A DNA stretch of 64,000 nt from Chenopodium formosanum (GCA_024500155.1 CM044857.1:49734001-49798000), one strand, 5' to 3'. Positions 47,471 to 60,754 are shown, numbered from the stretch's first letter. Notes: generated by a model from the letters alone, not told the origin. Made by a program: numbers and translations.

Positions 47471-48419
47471 ACAAGTTTAAGAGTAATTTTTGTGGTGCAA
47501 ATTTGTAGTAAAAGAGGCTACTTTGCCTAGCTTTTGACTTTTGGCTTTTTGCCTAACTTGTGGTGCAAATCTCAAGGTAATTTTTTTTTTATATTATTTT
47601 TCGATTAGCTTTACATCCTTGTACAATAACTATTACACATCCGTCTTATTTCAAAGTTCGACATAAACGTCTTAAACTTAACTTGAAACTTGTGAAATGT
47701 CTTTACTCATAATACTCCTTCCAATCAATACTTCACTAGGTCTCCTTTTTTCATGATTTTGTTTTAATTTAGCAAAAGCAAAGAAGATTTAAACCCTATA
47801 CTATTGCAAAGGTGTGAATGTATGACACGAGGAATAAGGAAATCTAATGTGTCATGAATTTAACATGATGAAAAAGTAAAAGTTAAAGACAATCACCAAT
47901 TCACCATATTAAAAGTAAATCCTAGAAGTCGTCATAATTTTCGGGTTCATAAAGCAAGTTTAAGCTATAGCTCAGCCCGAGCTCTCATTATTCTCATCAA
48001 GCTAACCATTCTAAGCTCAAACGTGATTTTCATGGAAAGGAAAAGTGGAAAACACAACCTTTTTTCTTTGGCTTCCTCCTTCATCAACTTTCTTCCTTTA
48101 ACTATTATAAGTAGATATCATTCGCATTCGTGTGTCCAAGAGAAATTTAAGTCCTTTGATCACCAATAAACATTGACTCAAACATCATGATTTTTAAGTT
48201 ACACATGTTTATAGTTTTGGTACATCTTCTGTCATCTACCCCAACTACGATTTACTTGGTCATTCTAGGATAATAAATGATTTCTTATGTTCATGTTTAC
48301 AAATCTACAATGCATCAATTATTTGTACGACTCCACAAACAAGTACTCCAAATTGTGTACTAAATAATTAGTTTAAGCAATGAAAATCAAAATGAAGTTA
48401 GTAAAAACACGTTAGACAA
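47471..48419. other. Intergenic, no gene seen
   Basis: AT-rich DNA with no supportable gene on either strand. Confidence 0.55.
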
Positions 48420-49015
48420 ACGTGAAATTATGTCAAATCTCATGACACTAATAAACTGAACTATCCAAAAAAAAAAATGTTATGATAGGGATTAGAAACA
48501 GAAAAATCAATAGCATTATCATTCCAACTAGATACACTTGTGGCAAGGAATCACTTTCTACCACATGCGTGTAAGATATTACGGAATTTATCTTAAGAGG
48601 GACTACTATTTTAAGAAAGGTTAGCCCAATTTAGATTCAATGTGTGTACCAATTCAAATATATGTGCCAATTCTAAATTGACCATTTTCTTAAGTGAATT
48701 ACGTTCATTTGAAATGAACTTAGTCAAGTTACTCCGCAATAGAAACACAGAAAAAGCTGTGAGATTATGTCAAATATCGTGAAACCTAAGTAAACATGTC
48801 TCTCAAAATAACACATGCTATGAAAGGGATTAGAAACGGGGAAAAAAAAAATTAAGATTGTATCATTCTAAACTACATACTGTACACATGTAACAAATTA
48901 AGGAATCGTTTTCTACCACATATATGTAAGATATTATAACTTATAAAGAACTGTTATTTTGAAAGAGGTCAGATCGATTCAGACTGAAGGGTATAGTACC
49001 AATCCAAATATATAT
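48420..49015 (+). repeat. Two diverged direct repeats of about 260 bp
   Basis: The stretch 48420-48670 recurs in diverged form at about 48765-49015. Shared landmarks are TTATGTCAAAT, GGGATTAGAAAC, TTCTACCACAT..GTAAGATATTA and ACCAAT.CAAATATAT, in the same order and spacing. It looks like an old tandem duplication of non-coding DNA. Confidence 0.65.
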
Positions 49016-49435
49016 AGTGAAAGGGAAAAAGTAATAGTGACATGATAAAAAAGAAAAGGAGAGGGATGTATCAAGGCAAGGATTTATAATATTGAGAGGT
49101 CCAAAAAATTTCAAACTTTATTTTAATGTACATTCACTTGTCAATAATTCAAAGTAAGAAGAAGAATAAGGAGTAATTGAATGGGAGGGTTGGGTGTGTC
49201 CCCCACAAAGCCACATGCCTGCTTCCCCCAAACCCAAAGGCAGTTTAGACCCACCCGACTTTCTCAAATAAAACCCATATTTTGGAATGGTGGACCGCCC
49301 ATTTTCCCATCAACTTTGCTCTTGTCATTGTCGGTTTACCGGCACTCGGGCCTTCTTTGTAGGAGCTAACCCCAGCCTAAGGTTCTTATCATATCATTTA
49401 CTGCATATAATATTATAATCCCTTCCTTTTTATTA
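49016..49435. other. Intergenic with a GC-richer patch
   Basis: Positions 49180-49380 are much richer in C and G than the surroundings and hold a 62-codon open frame without recognisable domain. It may be an untranslated exon or an old insertion. No gene is claimed. Confidence 0.4.
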
Positions 49436-49603
49436 AGGACTTGTTCTCTTCAGCTTAATTTCACTTCACCTTCAATCAGTTCAGTTTAGTTCATTTCAGT
49501 TCAGGTTCTAATTTCCTTCTCTCATAAAAAATTTATTTCATCTCTATTCAGTTCAGCTCCAATCAGTTCAATTCAGCTCAGTTCAGTAAATCAGAACAGA
49601 CCC
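49436..49603. mobile_element. Tourist-like MITE, about 168 bp, TTCAGTTCAG interior
   Basis: The left end is AGGACTTGTTCTC and the right end, on minus, GGGTCTGTTCTG, flanked by TTA and TAA. The interior is the TTCAGTTCAG pentamer array, so this copy is inverted relative to 35304. Confidence 0.7.
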
Positions 49604-49924
49604 TAAGTGTCTCAAGTTGACCTTTTGCTTTATTTATATAATCCAGTTTGACTAATACTAGTAATTTAAATAAGAAAAAAAAGATAATAATGTTGTTACT
49701 GAATTGTTTCAATGTATCATTTTCGAATTATAATTTATACTTATAAAATTTAAGATATAATTAATCAGACTTTTACATTAGCACATGTATTGGATCAAAT
49801 TGGGGCACTTTTCGCTATTTCTTTGATGATTATTTTTTCATATAGTTATGTAATATCACTTTGTCAAATTATTAGTCAACTAGCTCAGTAGTGCTTGAGT
49901 CCTAGGTTCAATTTAATGAATGTT

Positions 49925-49966
<42 letters not shown>

Positions 49967-50576
49967 TTTATATTTTTTTAATTTTAGTAGGATGACCTAG
50001 ATTTTAAAGAAAGGACATTGTTTAATAATAGAACCGAATTATTATCTGAACCAATTTGGTCCAACTCTTTAAGATACATAGTATTATACTTCTGGTTATG
50101 TAGTACGAGTAGTAGAATGTGTACGCTTTTAACCTTCAAGTCCTCATGGGAGATAACAAGTCGAGTGAATGTGTATTAATTTGATATGTTTTGAATTGCA
50201 TCTTCCAATCCTTTTTGTTCTTTTCTTTAATTATTTGAATACTTTATGAGGTCAAGGTAGTCAAAATAAGAAGAACAAAAATATCGAATGGAATAAATGT
50301 TTTTAATCATCCTTAATTTACTCTTTGTTGTGAAATTCATGGGAATTGATATTGTTGCTTTAAAAACTGATCGCTAATTTCTACCACTAATGAAGAAAGT
50401 GAAACTTTGTGCCTTATAATTTTATATTTGGTGTGACTTCAATAACACCAAGTTAGTACTTTGATAAAAACAACCCCACAGAAAATAATAGTGGTAAATG
50501 ATTTGAATTTTTGCAAGATTTGATTGAGAGAGGTTCATCTTTTTTAAAAGAAAAAAGGCATTTTGTTATACATGAA
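49604..50576. other. Intergenic with poly-T and a tRNA-like fragment
   Basis: A tRNA-like GCTCAGTAGTGC ... GGTTCAATTT segment (about 49883-49915) is followed by T37 at 49927-49963, an arrangement that suggests a SINE remnant. No gene seen. Confidence 0.45.
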
Positions 50577-50823
50577 TACTTCCTCTGCTTTTTAAAAGAG
50601 TTAGATTGACACATAAACCAGAATGAAGAAGAGAAAATATGCTAGTTTACACATTTGCCCATGTGATTAGTCTAATAGAGAGAATGTAGATGAGTAGGTA
50701 TATGTGTGTTGGTCCTAACATCTATTGAAACAAAATTGAAGATATAGTAACATAATTTTCATACAGTACAATAAGAATTTTTAAAAAGGGAAATGATGCA
50801 TTTATTAAGAAACTAAGGAAGTA
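50577..50823. mobile_element. Stowaway-like MITE, 247 bp
   Basis: The left end TACTTCCTCTGCTTTTT and the right end AACTAAGGAAGTA form short imperfect inverted repeats beginning with TA. The interior is AT-rich and non-coding. Length and ends fit Tc1/mariner-type MITEs. Confidence 0.6.
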
Positions 50824-52269
50824 ATAAACAAAACCCGCAAGAGAAAACATTCATACATTGAATTATGTGATGCAATTTAGTTAAACTCCTCTAAAAAATT
50901 TTCAAAAAAAACCCTTGAATTTTAAAGCTTTTTATTGTTTGATTCACAGACAACATATGTTTAGAACGTTAATTGAGGATTAAATTAGATTAAAAATATG
51001 AAACTTAGTTTTAAATTTGCATATTTGTAGTCATAAACGAACCTAAAAGACTACGTCTTTAGCTCAGAATTATTCATTATTTTTTTTTTTAAAGTCTCGG
51101 ACTCAAATCATATATTATATTGCACTACTCAATTATATCTTCACCTGACATTTTATTTTAATTTGTCGTCCACAAACTTATTTAGAATCTATTTCTTTTT
51201 TGTGTAAAAATAGTGTTGTCGACCATGTATTTGATGAAATTCTGTTTCATCAAGATTTCACTTTTGCAACGAAGATTATCCTATAGGCATCAAGGACCAC
51301 TACACAAATCATACAACATAAAAAACACTCATTCATATCATATTCAAATAGTCCAAATTTGAAAATCAATCCATCACCCCTTGGCCCTTGTCATACATGT
51401 ATGTGCCTCACAAAACATAAGTTTAGGAAGGGGCCTCCCTAGCAAAGGTCACAATATACATGTCATAAAAAGACCAAAAAACATGGACTGAATAACTGAA
51501 GCAATATCTTCAATATTCACAAGTAGTCCCCCCACGCTTTGTAAAGTACATAGGCACAAGGGTGTGACAATCTCTACTCCATGGGTAAATAATTTGTCAC
51601 CTTAGTAAAGTTTGTTCTACTTTTAACAGTTTTATTTGTACTTTGCATAGGATTATGTATTGGTTCATTAGCACTTTGACACGATCAAGTTTGTAATAAG
51701 AGAAAAGGACTAGCAACTTGGCACTTGTACTGGTAGGTTTTGTCTATTTAGCCTATTTTTCCGAGAATTTTTTAGGTCGGGATAGATTATGGGAAAATTG
51801 GTGAAAAATAATCCAAACTTTAAGTGATACTGAAAGGTAAATTTTATGGACTTTTCGATTCATATTGCTTTTTTGTTGTATATTTAAAGTTATTACTCCA
51901 TATCAGTATTCTTGTATGAAAAATTACTGAAAGTTGAATTATAACTTCAATTATGAACTTTACTACTTGATCGAAATAATTATAATGTATGATCATTAAA
52001 TATTTATGCGTTAACTTTTTAGATAAGTGAAGAAAAGTAATATTATTAAACTAATATCCTTTGCAATCAGCAAGAAAAGATTAGAGAATTCCCACCTTAA
52101 AAAGCTGATAATGAAAATGAAACTTGATTCCAAAACTTGTAAAGGGGTAAATTTTTGGCGCACACTATATGTTTGATTGGATTGCAATGGGAAAAATTGG
52201 GTTACAAATTTATTGCCACGTACAGTACTAGTTCTGAACTTAACCGGCCCATTTTACATAAAATTTTTA
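50824..52269. other. Intergenic, no gene seen
   Basis: AT-rich DNA with no supportable gene. A tRNA-like TTTAGCTCAGAA followed by a T-run and TCGGACTCAAAT (51058-51100) may be another SINE remnant. Confidence 0.5.
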
Positions 52270-53623
52270 CCTAGACTCTAAGGCAGGGAACACTGCCTGC
52301 ACCCCCCCTCCGCGTGTGCCCCGCCCCCGCCCCTTTTTATTTATGAATTTTCTGCAAATTTTTTATACTATGTTCATTTCTGTATTGGTAAATGTTCATT
52401 TATAAATCATTAGATGTTCATTTTTATAATAAGGAGTTTTTGTTCAAATTAATATATTTTGAATTGCATTTTAAGAATTTTTTTATCAATAAAAATGAGC
52501 AAATTTATTTATATGGATTGCTGCGTTCAAATCATTTTTATTATTAGAAGTATTGCATCATCCAATGTACATTTTTGTTTATTCGTGTTTCAACATATGT
52601 TCATTTTTGTATCATTAAATGTTCATTTTAAGAGCTATGTGTAAGTTTTACAGTAAGATGTATGCAAATACATACGTCTTAGAATTGTATTTATGTAAAT
52701 AAAGAGTTGTTTAAAATAATTTCCAATATAAAATAAATTCAATTTAATTACAATAATAATGCATTTCCATACAGGTATACTATTACATGTAATTGTTTCA
52801 TAAACACGAAAGTGAACATTTCCATCATCTAATGTTCATTTATGTTTAATGTATGTTTTCTGTAGTAAACTATAGGATTATTGTAGTTGTACTTGAATAT
52901 AAATGTTGTACACGTGAATTTCAATGATTTTTATTCTTTTAAAGGCGCTCATATATATTTTAACTAGTGAACATATTTTAAAATTTGTTATTTTGTGTAT
53001 TTGTAATAATTCTTTTAAAGACGCTCATATATATTTGTGTTTATGGGATTATAAGTTGTACATGTGACTTTTAATGTTCATTTATATATATATTAGTTAT
53101 GAATATTTACTTTTTTGTTTATGAACATTATATAAGTCGTCAAAAAATATAAACATTATATATACTTTGGGAAAAAAAAGTTTATTTCCTTTTAAATGTT
53201 TGCTTTTGAAGGATGTGATTTGTAATAATACTTTGGGCAAAAAAAAAAAAAGATTATTTCCTTCTTGTTAAAATCAAATAGAAATTTTATATCACCAAAA
53301 ATTGAAATATTGGATATTAAAATATACAACACAATTCCACACATATTATTATACATACTGAATTCTCGATCCAAAATTGAAAGATACAAGCTCGTGTTAT
53401 TGGTTCATGTTGCACAAATACATGTCTTGTTGATTAATTTCCTTATTTTTGTCGTCTTCTTTTTTCTCCTTGATATTATGTGGTGTAACTAACTCACTAT
53501 ATCCACGATTCTTTGTTTAACTAATAGACAAAAACAAATGAATTTTTAGTTAGATTTGAGCAAGAATAAGTGTTGAAATGAACCGATTTTCATATGAATA
53601 TGAATAGTAGAACAATTGAAATG

Positions 53624-53709
<86 letters not shown>

Positions 53710-55117
53710 AAATGAACATATATTAATAAATAAATAAATGAACATATAATAGTATAGAAATGATCATCCATTAATATGGAAATGAACAACTCTTAATACA
53801 TAAATGAACATAATTAGATAATTGAATATTAAAATGACCATCTATTAATATATAAATTAACATGCATTAGTTTAAAAATGCCTATGAAAGATATCAATCA
53901 ATGAACATGAAATACAAATGAACATTCATCAGAATAATTTTCCACCCCAAACTATGAAAAAGAATTAATATTAATACAATGACTATATATATATATATTA
54001 ATCATCTATTAACAAGTGAATGATTGTATACTAATATACAAATGATTATCTATCAAAATGGAAAAGAACATTTATTAAATAAAAAACCCACTACGAACTA
54101 GTTTAATTAATGCTTACTTTTCTCCAGATTTTTTATTTTCTTTTCTAAAACTATTTCCTTCGTATTGCAATAAAAATGAACATTCATCAAACACCTTTGA
54201 TGTTCTAATAATCGTATGCTAATATGTGAAATTGTGAATGACCATGTATTATTATGTGATTGAACATTTACCAAAATAAAAACGAACATTCATCAAAATA
54301 ATTCTCCACTTCAAACTATGAAAAAATGAACATTGTTACACGAATGACTATAAATTATTAAATACATATGAATTGAATGAGCATTTGTATTAATTAAATG
54401 AGAGTTTTTTTCGAAAAAAAAAAAACATGTGAATGATAGTATACTAATGTATAAATGAGCATTTATCAAAATGGAAATGAACATTCATCAAAAGAAAAAT
54501 TTCACTACGAATTAATTTTATTAATACTTACATTTTTTCAGAATCTTTGTTTTCCTTTTCTGGAACTGTTTTCTTCGTTGTACAAAAAAAATTGAAGAAT
54601 GTAATGATTTGATTTACTAGTTTTTGAACAAAAATTACTAAAACTATAGTAAATGCTTACATGATGCATTTTCCACAGTTGATGTTTCAATAATTGTTTT
54701 GAAATACAATCACAACAAAAAAAATTTAGTAAAACCTAGGTTTCATACTCTTTTTTGAACCAAATATAAACAAAACCACTTATTCTTTCGAATTTCAATC
54801 TTGTTTTGTTGAATTTTGTAGTGATTGAACAATTTTTATTGATAATTTGTCTCAAATTCGTAGAAATTTTGGGTTTGAAAAAGTAGATCAATGGGTTTAG
54901 GGAGAGAAATTGGGTGAAGAGAGAGAAAATGGGTAAGGAGAGAGAAAATGAAATGAAATGATGATTTGAATTTTTTTTTTTTTATTTATTTTATCTATAG
55001 GTGGGTAAAAAGTGTGGTTACTATTCAGTTACTACATAATTACAAGGGTTGTTGGGTTTGTTTATGCATTGTTTAGGGGTGGGGGTGTAGGGATAGATAG
55101 CTACACTAGAGTCTAGG
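52270..55117. mobile_element. Possible TIR element of about 2.85 kb built of GTTCAT-rich DNA
   Basis: CCTAGACTCTA at 52270-52280 matches in inverted sense TAGAGTCTAGG at 55107-55117. Inside each end lies a C-rich block (CACCCCCCC on the left; GGGGTGGGGGTG on the right). The body has no coding capacity and is rich in TGTTCATTT / AAATGAACAT words. No target duplication was recognised, and the class is unknown. Confidence 0.4.
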
Positions 55118-56254
55118 AGTATATAATTAAAAGCATAGCATGATAAGTCCACAATACTTGTGTGGGCTATCCCAAAACTCTCAACAGGGCTTTGCAAGAG
55201 AACGATTAAAGCTCCAATTTTTTTTTTTTTCACCTTCAATGTAAAGTGTCAACCCATAAAGAGCTATGTGTAAGTTTTACAGTAAGATGTATGCAAATAC
55301 ATACGTCTTAGAATTGTATTTATGTAAATAAAGAGTTGTTTAAAATAATTTCCAATATAAAATAAATTCAATTTAATTACAATAATAATGCATTTCCATA
55401 CAGGTATACTATTACATGTAATTGTTTCATAAACACGAAAGTGAACATTTCCATCATCTAATGTTCATTTATGTTTAATGTATGTTTTCTGTAGTAAACT
55501 ATAGGATTATTGTAGTTGTACTTGAATATAAATGTGTTGTACACGTGAATTTCAATGATTTTTATTCTTTTAAAGGCGCTCATATATATTTTAACTAGTG
55601 AACATATTTTAAAATTTGTTATTTTGTGTATTTGTAATAATTCTTTTAAAGACGCTCATATATATTTGTGTTTATGGGATTATAAGTTGTACATGTGACT
55701 TTTAATGTTCATTTATATATATATTAGTTATGAATATTTACTTTTTTGTTTATGAACATTATATAAGTCGTCAAAAAATATAAACATTATATATACTTTG
55801 GGAAAAAAAAGTTTATTTCCTTTTAAATGTTTGCTTTTGAAGGATGTGATTTGTAATAATACTTTGGGCAAAAAAAAAAAAAGATTATTTCCTTCTTGTT
55901 AAAATCAAATAGAAATTTTATATCACCAAAAATTGAAATATTGGATATTAAAATATACAACACAATTCCACACATATTATTATACATACTGAATTCTCGA
56001 TCCAAAATTGAAAGATACAAGCTCGTGTTATTGGTTCATGTTGCACAAATACATGTCTTGTTGATTAATTTCCTTATTTTTGTCGTCTTCTTTTTTCTCC
56101 TTGATATTATGTGGTGTAACTAACTCACTATATCCACGATTCTTTGTTTAACTAATAGACAAAAACAAATGAATTTTTAGTTAGATTTGAGCAAGAATAA
56201 GTGTTGAAATGAACCGATTTTCATATGAATATGAATAGTAGAACAATTGAAATG

Positions 56255-56340
<86 letters not shown>

Positions 56341-57891
56341 AAATGAACATATATTAATAAATAAATAAATGAACATATAATAGTATAGAAATGATCATCC
56401 ATTAATATGGAAATGAACAACTCTTAATACATAAATGAACATAATTAGATAATTGAATATTAAAATGACCATCTATTAATATATAAATTAACATGCATTA
56501 GTTTAAAAATGCCTATGAAAGATATCAATCAATGAACATGAAATACAAATGAACATTCATCAGAATAATTTTCCACCCCAAACTATGAAAAAGAATTAAT
56601 ATTAATACAATGACTATATATATATATATTAATCATCTATTAACAAGTGAATGATTGTATACTAATATACAAATGATTATCTATCAAAATGGAAAAGAAC
56701 ATTTATTAAATAAAAAACCCACTACGAACTAGTTTAATTAATGCTTACTTTTCTCCAGATTTTTTATTTTCTTTTCTAAAACTATTTCCTTCGTATTGCA
56801 ATAAAAATGAACATTCATCAAACACCTTTGATGTTCTAATAATCGTATGCTAATATGTGAAATTGTGAATGACCATGTATTATTATGTGATTGAACATTT
56901 ACCAAAATAAAAACGAACATTCATCAAAATAATTCTCCACTTCAAACTATGAAAAAATGAACATTGTTACACGAATGACTATAAATTATTAAATACATAT
57001 GAATTGAATGAGCATTTGTATTAATTAAATGAGAGTTTTTTTCGAAAAAAAAAAAACATGTGAATGATAGTATACTAATGTATAAATGAGCATTTATCAA
57101 AATGGAAATGAACATTCATCAAAAGAAAAATTTCACTACGAATTAATTTTATTAATACTTACATTTTTTCAGAATCTTTGTTTTCCTTTTCTGGAACTGT
57201 TTTCTTCGTTGTACAAAAAAAATTGAAGAATGTAATGATTTGATTTACTAGTTTTTGAACAAAAATTACTAAAACTATAGTAAATGCTTACATGATGCAT
57301 TTTCCACAGTTGATGTTTCAATAATTGTTTTGAAATACAATCACAACAAAAAAAATTTAGTAAAACCTAGGTTTCATACTCTTTTTTGAACCAAATATAA
57401 ACAAAACCACTTATTCTTTCGAATTTCAATCTTGTTTTGTTGAATTTTGTAGTGATTGAACAATTTTTATTGATAATTTGTCTCAAATTCGTAGAAATTT
57501 TGGGTTTGAAAAAGTAGATCAATGGGTTTAGGGAGAGAAATTGGGTGAAGAGAGAGAAAATGGGTAAGGAGAGAGAAAATGAAATGAAATGATGATTTGA
57601 ATTTTTTTTTTTTTATTTATTTTATCTATAGGTGGGTAAAAAGTGTGGTTACTATTCAGTTACTACATAATTACAAGGGTTGTTGGGTTTGTTTATGCAT
57701 TGTTTAGGGGTGGGGGTGTAGGGATAGATAGCTACACTAGAGTCTAGGAGTATATAATTAAAAGCATAGCATGATAAGTCCACAATACTTGTGTGGGCTA
57801 TCCCAAAACTCTCAACAGGGCTTTGCAAGAGAACGATTAAAGCTCCAATTTTTTTTTTTTTCACCTTCAATGTAAAGTGTCAACCCATAAA
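52632..57891 (+). repeat. 2.63-kb tandem direct duplication, nearly perfect
   Basis: Unit 1 is 52632-55260 and unit 2 is 55261-57891. The only difference I found is a 2-base GT gain in unit 2 (AATGTTGTACACG versus AATGTGTTGTACACG near 55535). Even the roughly 80-base AT microsatellite is the same length in both. The unit contains the right end of the possible TIR element plus about 140 bases of its flank, but not the left end. There is no gene in it. Confidence 0.95.
53627..53707. repeat. (AT)n microsatellite, about 80 bp
   Basis: About 40 uninterrupted AT dinucleotides in unit 1 of the tandem duplication. The identical tract lies at about 56258-56338 in unit 2. Confidence 0.95.
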
Positions 57892-59341
57892 TTTCTAGTG
57901 GAATGTGAACCTTGAAGATTACTCCATACCTCCAAAAATTTCAAATTCCTGATTCCAATTTACAGACATACCAAACAAAGCCATACTCATTATTTTAGCT
58001 TTAACATTTTAATATTTTATTAGTTCTGAGTATTAGATTATGAGTCATATAAATCAAACCAAGTGTCCTTGTTTTTCTCTCTATTATGTCATACTAAATG
58101 TAAAAATTAACATGTATGATATAATTTATGCCAAAAAGAGTTACTTTGGTAATTCACAGAGTATTATTTCAAGTTCGTCAACCTTTATCTACGTAATATA
58201 TATCATACACGTTTTTAGTTTCATGTGAAGTATAATTATTCATACTTATTACTTTGTTTTATTTTAGTTGACACATTTCTTTTATCACATTTGTCAACGT
58301 ATAAATTTGACTACTAATATTTGATATTTAACTATCAATAAATCAAAATTACAGAAAGATAATTTAATTGATACTTTAAAATATACATCAAAACGAATCA
58401 AACAAAATCCCATTTAATTTTGTTTTATCATAATTATAAATTGCAAACTCAAATCTGGTAAGCTACAGTTCTTAAGTTCAAATTTCTCAAACGTATTAAA
58501 AATATGGATACTTGTTATATAAGATAGGCCGGATAAGTAAGGCACAAATTTCACATCATGTTTGACGAAGACAAATCACGAGAACAACATAAACCAGTTA
58601 ACGTAGATGTGAACTTAACAAAATGAAGAAAACACATCTAAACATAAAAACAATGATTTTAAACATAACTTTATAGTATAAAAATGCATGCATGAAATTA
58701 GGGGGAAAATTAAAGACTTGATTACTTTAAATCAAGACAAAATGAGAGAATTGAGGAAGCCGCAAAGCTTGTCACCTTGTCTTTGCTCCAATTTCAAGTA
58801 ATTAGTTTAACAAGAATCATACAACATATCATAATCTATAATACAAATATTAAAATCATGCATTTCATAAACCTTAAGTTAACATAGATCATACCCGTCA
58901 AAATTGTATAATTTTGTGCATGGAAGCCACGTGTCCCGCCTTTTCCCCATCCACGATAGAGAAGTAACCTCTAAGCTTAATCATACATGCATCAAACGGC
59001 CATAAATTCATGCAAATTTAAGGTTAGTTGGCTTAGCAAACAAAAACCTTATTTGGAGTAATTATCATTGCTTAATTAACCCTCCTAATCCCAGTTTGTC
59101 TTCTAATATAAAAATGGACCTATGAGTTATAAGATTCTAAAAATAATCTATTTTTAGAACATGTATAGTTCTAGAAGAATACAATTATAGAATAATGCAT
59201 TAGAGAATGTATTTTTTAATCACTTTATACTAAATTTCAAGTTATATTATTATTAATTCTTGCTTTTATATTGTAACAATCTTTAGTTATTCTCAAACAA
59301 GTATGGTGAGTTAACATGATTATGGTAGCTAGTGAAGGGAA
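57892..59341 (+). promoter_or_regulatory. Upstream region of the GT14 gene, with a G-box
   Basis: About 1.45 kb with no gene. A G-box CACGTG at 58928-58933, in GCCACGTGTCC, lies about 410 bases before the ATG and is a typical binding site for bZIP and bHLH factors. Other parts are AT-rich. Confidence 0.45.
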
Positions 59342-60679
59342 ATGCTTTCCCCTAACCCCCTTTCTCTCTTTTGTGCCGTCCTCCTTTGCTTCCCTCTTGC
59401 CCTTGTCTTTACCATTTCCTCCAATCCCTCCTCCATTGTTACTAATATTGTTAGTTACAACCTTGTAACACCTTCGCCACCGCCGCTTCCACCGCCGTTA
59501 TCACCACCTCCACCACCAACAATATCACCACCTCCTCCACCAATAATATCACCGCCGCCACCACCACCACCTCTTCCTCCATCGCCACCACCTAGGCCCA
59601 TTGTACCCCCAATAATCCCAACAGAAAAAGAAAACACTACATCTCCTACAAATATAACTATTTCTAAACCACTTATTATCAAACAACTGCCACCGCCACC
59701 ACCACCACTTCCCGAGGATGACAAGGAGGATGTGGACCTCCTTAAACGAACATCACAGGTCAACCTAAATCCGACCAGAGGCCACCTTAAAAAGGTGGCA
59801 TTTCTATTTTTGACTGTCAGTCCACTCCCATTTGCGCCACTTTGGGAGTTATACTTTAACCAGAGTGGCGCAGGGAGTACAAATAATAATGAAAGCAAGT
59901 ACAACATATACATACACGCAGACCCAAACTCTCAATACGACCCTCCATTTACCGGGGTCTTCTCAGGGCGCGTGATACCCTCATCCAAGCCCACGCGCCG
60001 GAACACTCCAACACTCATAACAGCAGCGCGTAGATTACTATCCCACGCGCTCATCGACGACCCCGATAACTACATGTTCATCCTCCTCTCAGAGACGTGC
60101 ATTCCCATCCACCCATTCAACTTCACATACACCACACTTGTGTCATCGAACAAGAGCTTCATCGAGATTTTAAGCAACGAGACGACAGCATGGGGGAGAT
60201 GGACGGCGCGTGGGGAGTCCGCAATGCTCCCCGAGGTAAGTTTCCATGATTTCCGTATAGGGTCACAATTTTGGTCAATCACGCGCCATCACGCGTGCGT
60301 GGTGGTAGAAGATGTGAAATTATGGCGGAAGTTTAGGCTACCATGCGTGACGCTTGGCACGTGCTACCCTGAAGAGAATTATTTTCCTACATTGCTTTCT
60401 ATGGTGGACCCACATAATGTGGTCCCCGCTACACTTACTAACGTGAACTGGCGAGGACGGCACGACGGTCACCCGCGGACTTACAATGCTACGGAAGTGG
60501 ACCTAGGGTTGATCAGATGGCTGAGAGATAGTAGACCAAGATATGGGAGTATAAAGATCAACGGCTCTGATTTGTCCGTGAGTCACAGGTGGGACCCATT
60601 TTTGTTTGCTAGAAAGTTTGCTCCAAATTGTGTAGAACCACTGTTGAGAGTAGCTAAGGATTTCCTATTCAAAGATTAG
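59342..60679 (+). CDS. GT14 family glycosyltransferase (core-2/I-branching, BC10-like)
   Basis: A 445-residue intronless gene for a predicted type II Golgi membrane protein. A short cytosolic end and membrane anchor (about residues 7-27, LFCAVLLCFPLALVF) lead into a proline-rich stem (about 45-92, runs of PPPPP and SPPPP). A DUF266/GT14 catalytic domain follows (about 148-445). It shows KVAFLFLTVSPLPFAPLWE, YNIYIHADP, MFILLSETCIPIHPF, WGRWTARGES, GSQFWSITRHHA, CYPEENYFPTLLSM and WRGRHDGHPRTY. Family members transfer sugars to wall glycoproteins or polysaccharides; donor and acceptor here are unknown. The proline-coding repeats (CCACCACCA) are unstable DNA. The start is the first ATG, directly before the hydrophobic anchor. 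Confidence 0.9.
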   Translation: MLSPNPLSLFCAVLLCFPLALVFTISSNPSSIVTNIVSYNLVTPSPPPLPPPLSPPPPPTISPPPPPIISPPPPPPPLPPSPPPRPIVPPIIPTEKENTTSPTNITISKPLIIKQLPPPPPPLPEDDKEDVDLLKRTSQVNLNPTRGHLKKVAFLFLTVSPLPFAPLWELYFNQSGAGSTNNNESKYNIYIHADPNSQYDPPFTGVFSGRVIPSSKPTRRNTPTLITAARRLLSHALIDDPDNYMFILLSETCIPIHPFNFTYTTLVSSNKSFIEILSNETTAWGRWTARGESAMLPEVSFHDFRIGSQFWSITRHHACVVVEDVKLWRKFRLPCVTLGTCYPEENYFPTLLSMVDPHNVVPATLTNVNWRGRHDGHPRTYNATEVDLGLIRWLRDSRPRYGSIKINGSDLSVSHRWDPFLFARKFAPNCVEPLLRVAKDFLFKD

Positions 60680-60754
60680 GTTGTCCAATTAAAAAAAAAA
60701 TGTAAAAATAGTGTGATTTAATTATATTTTTATTTTATTATTTTGGTAAAGTTA

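Noticed and set aside
53550..53789. 79-codon frame rich in Ile-Tyr repeats, repeated at 56181
   Set aside because: It is a translation of the AT microsatellite and has no coding character.
59455..59913. 152-codon glycine-rich frame on minus
   Set aside because: It is the antisense shadow of the proline-rich stem of the GT14 gene.
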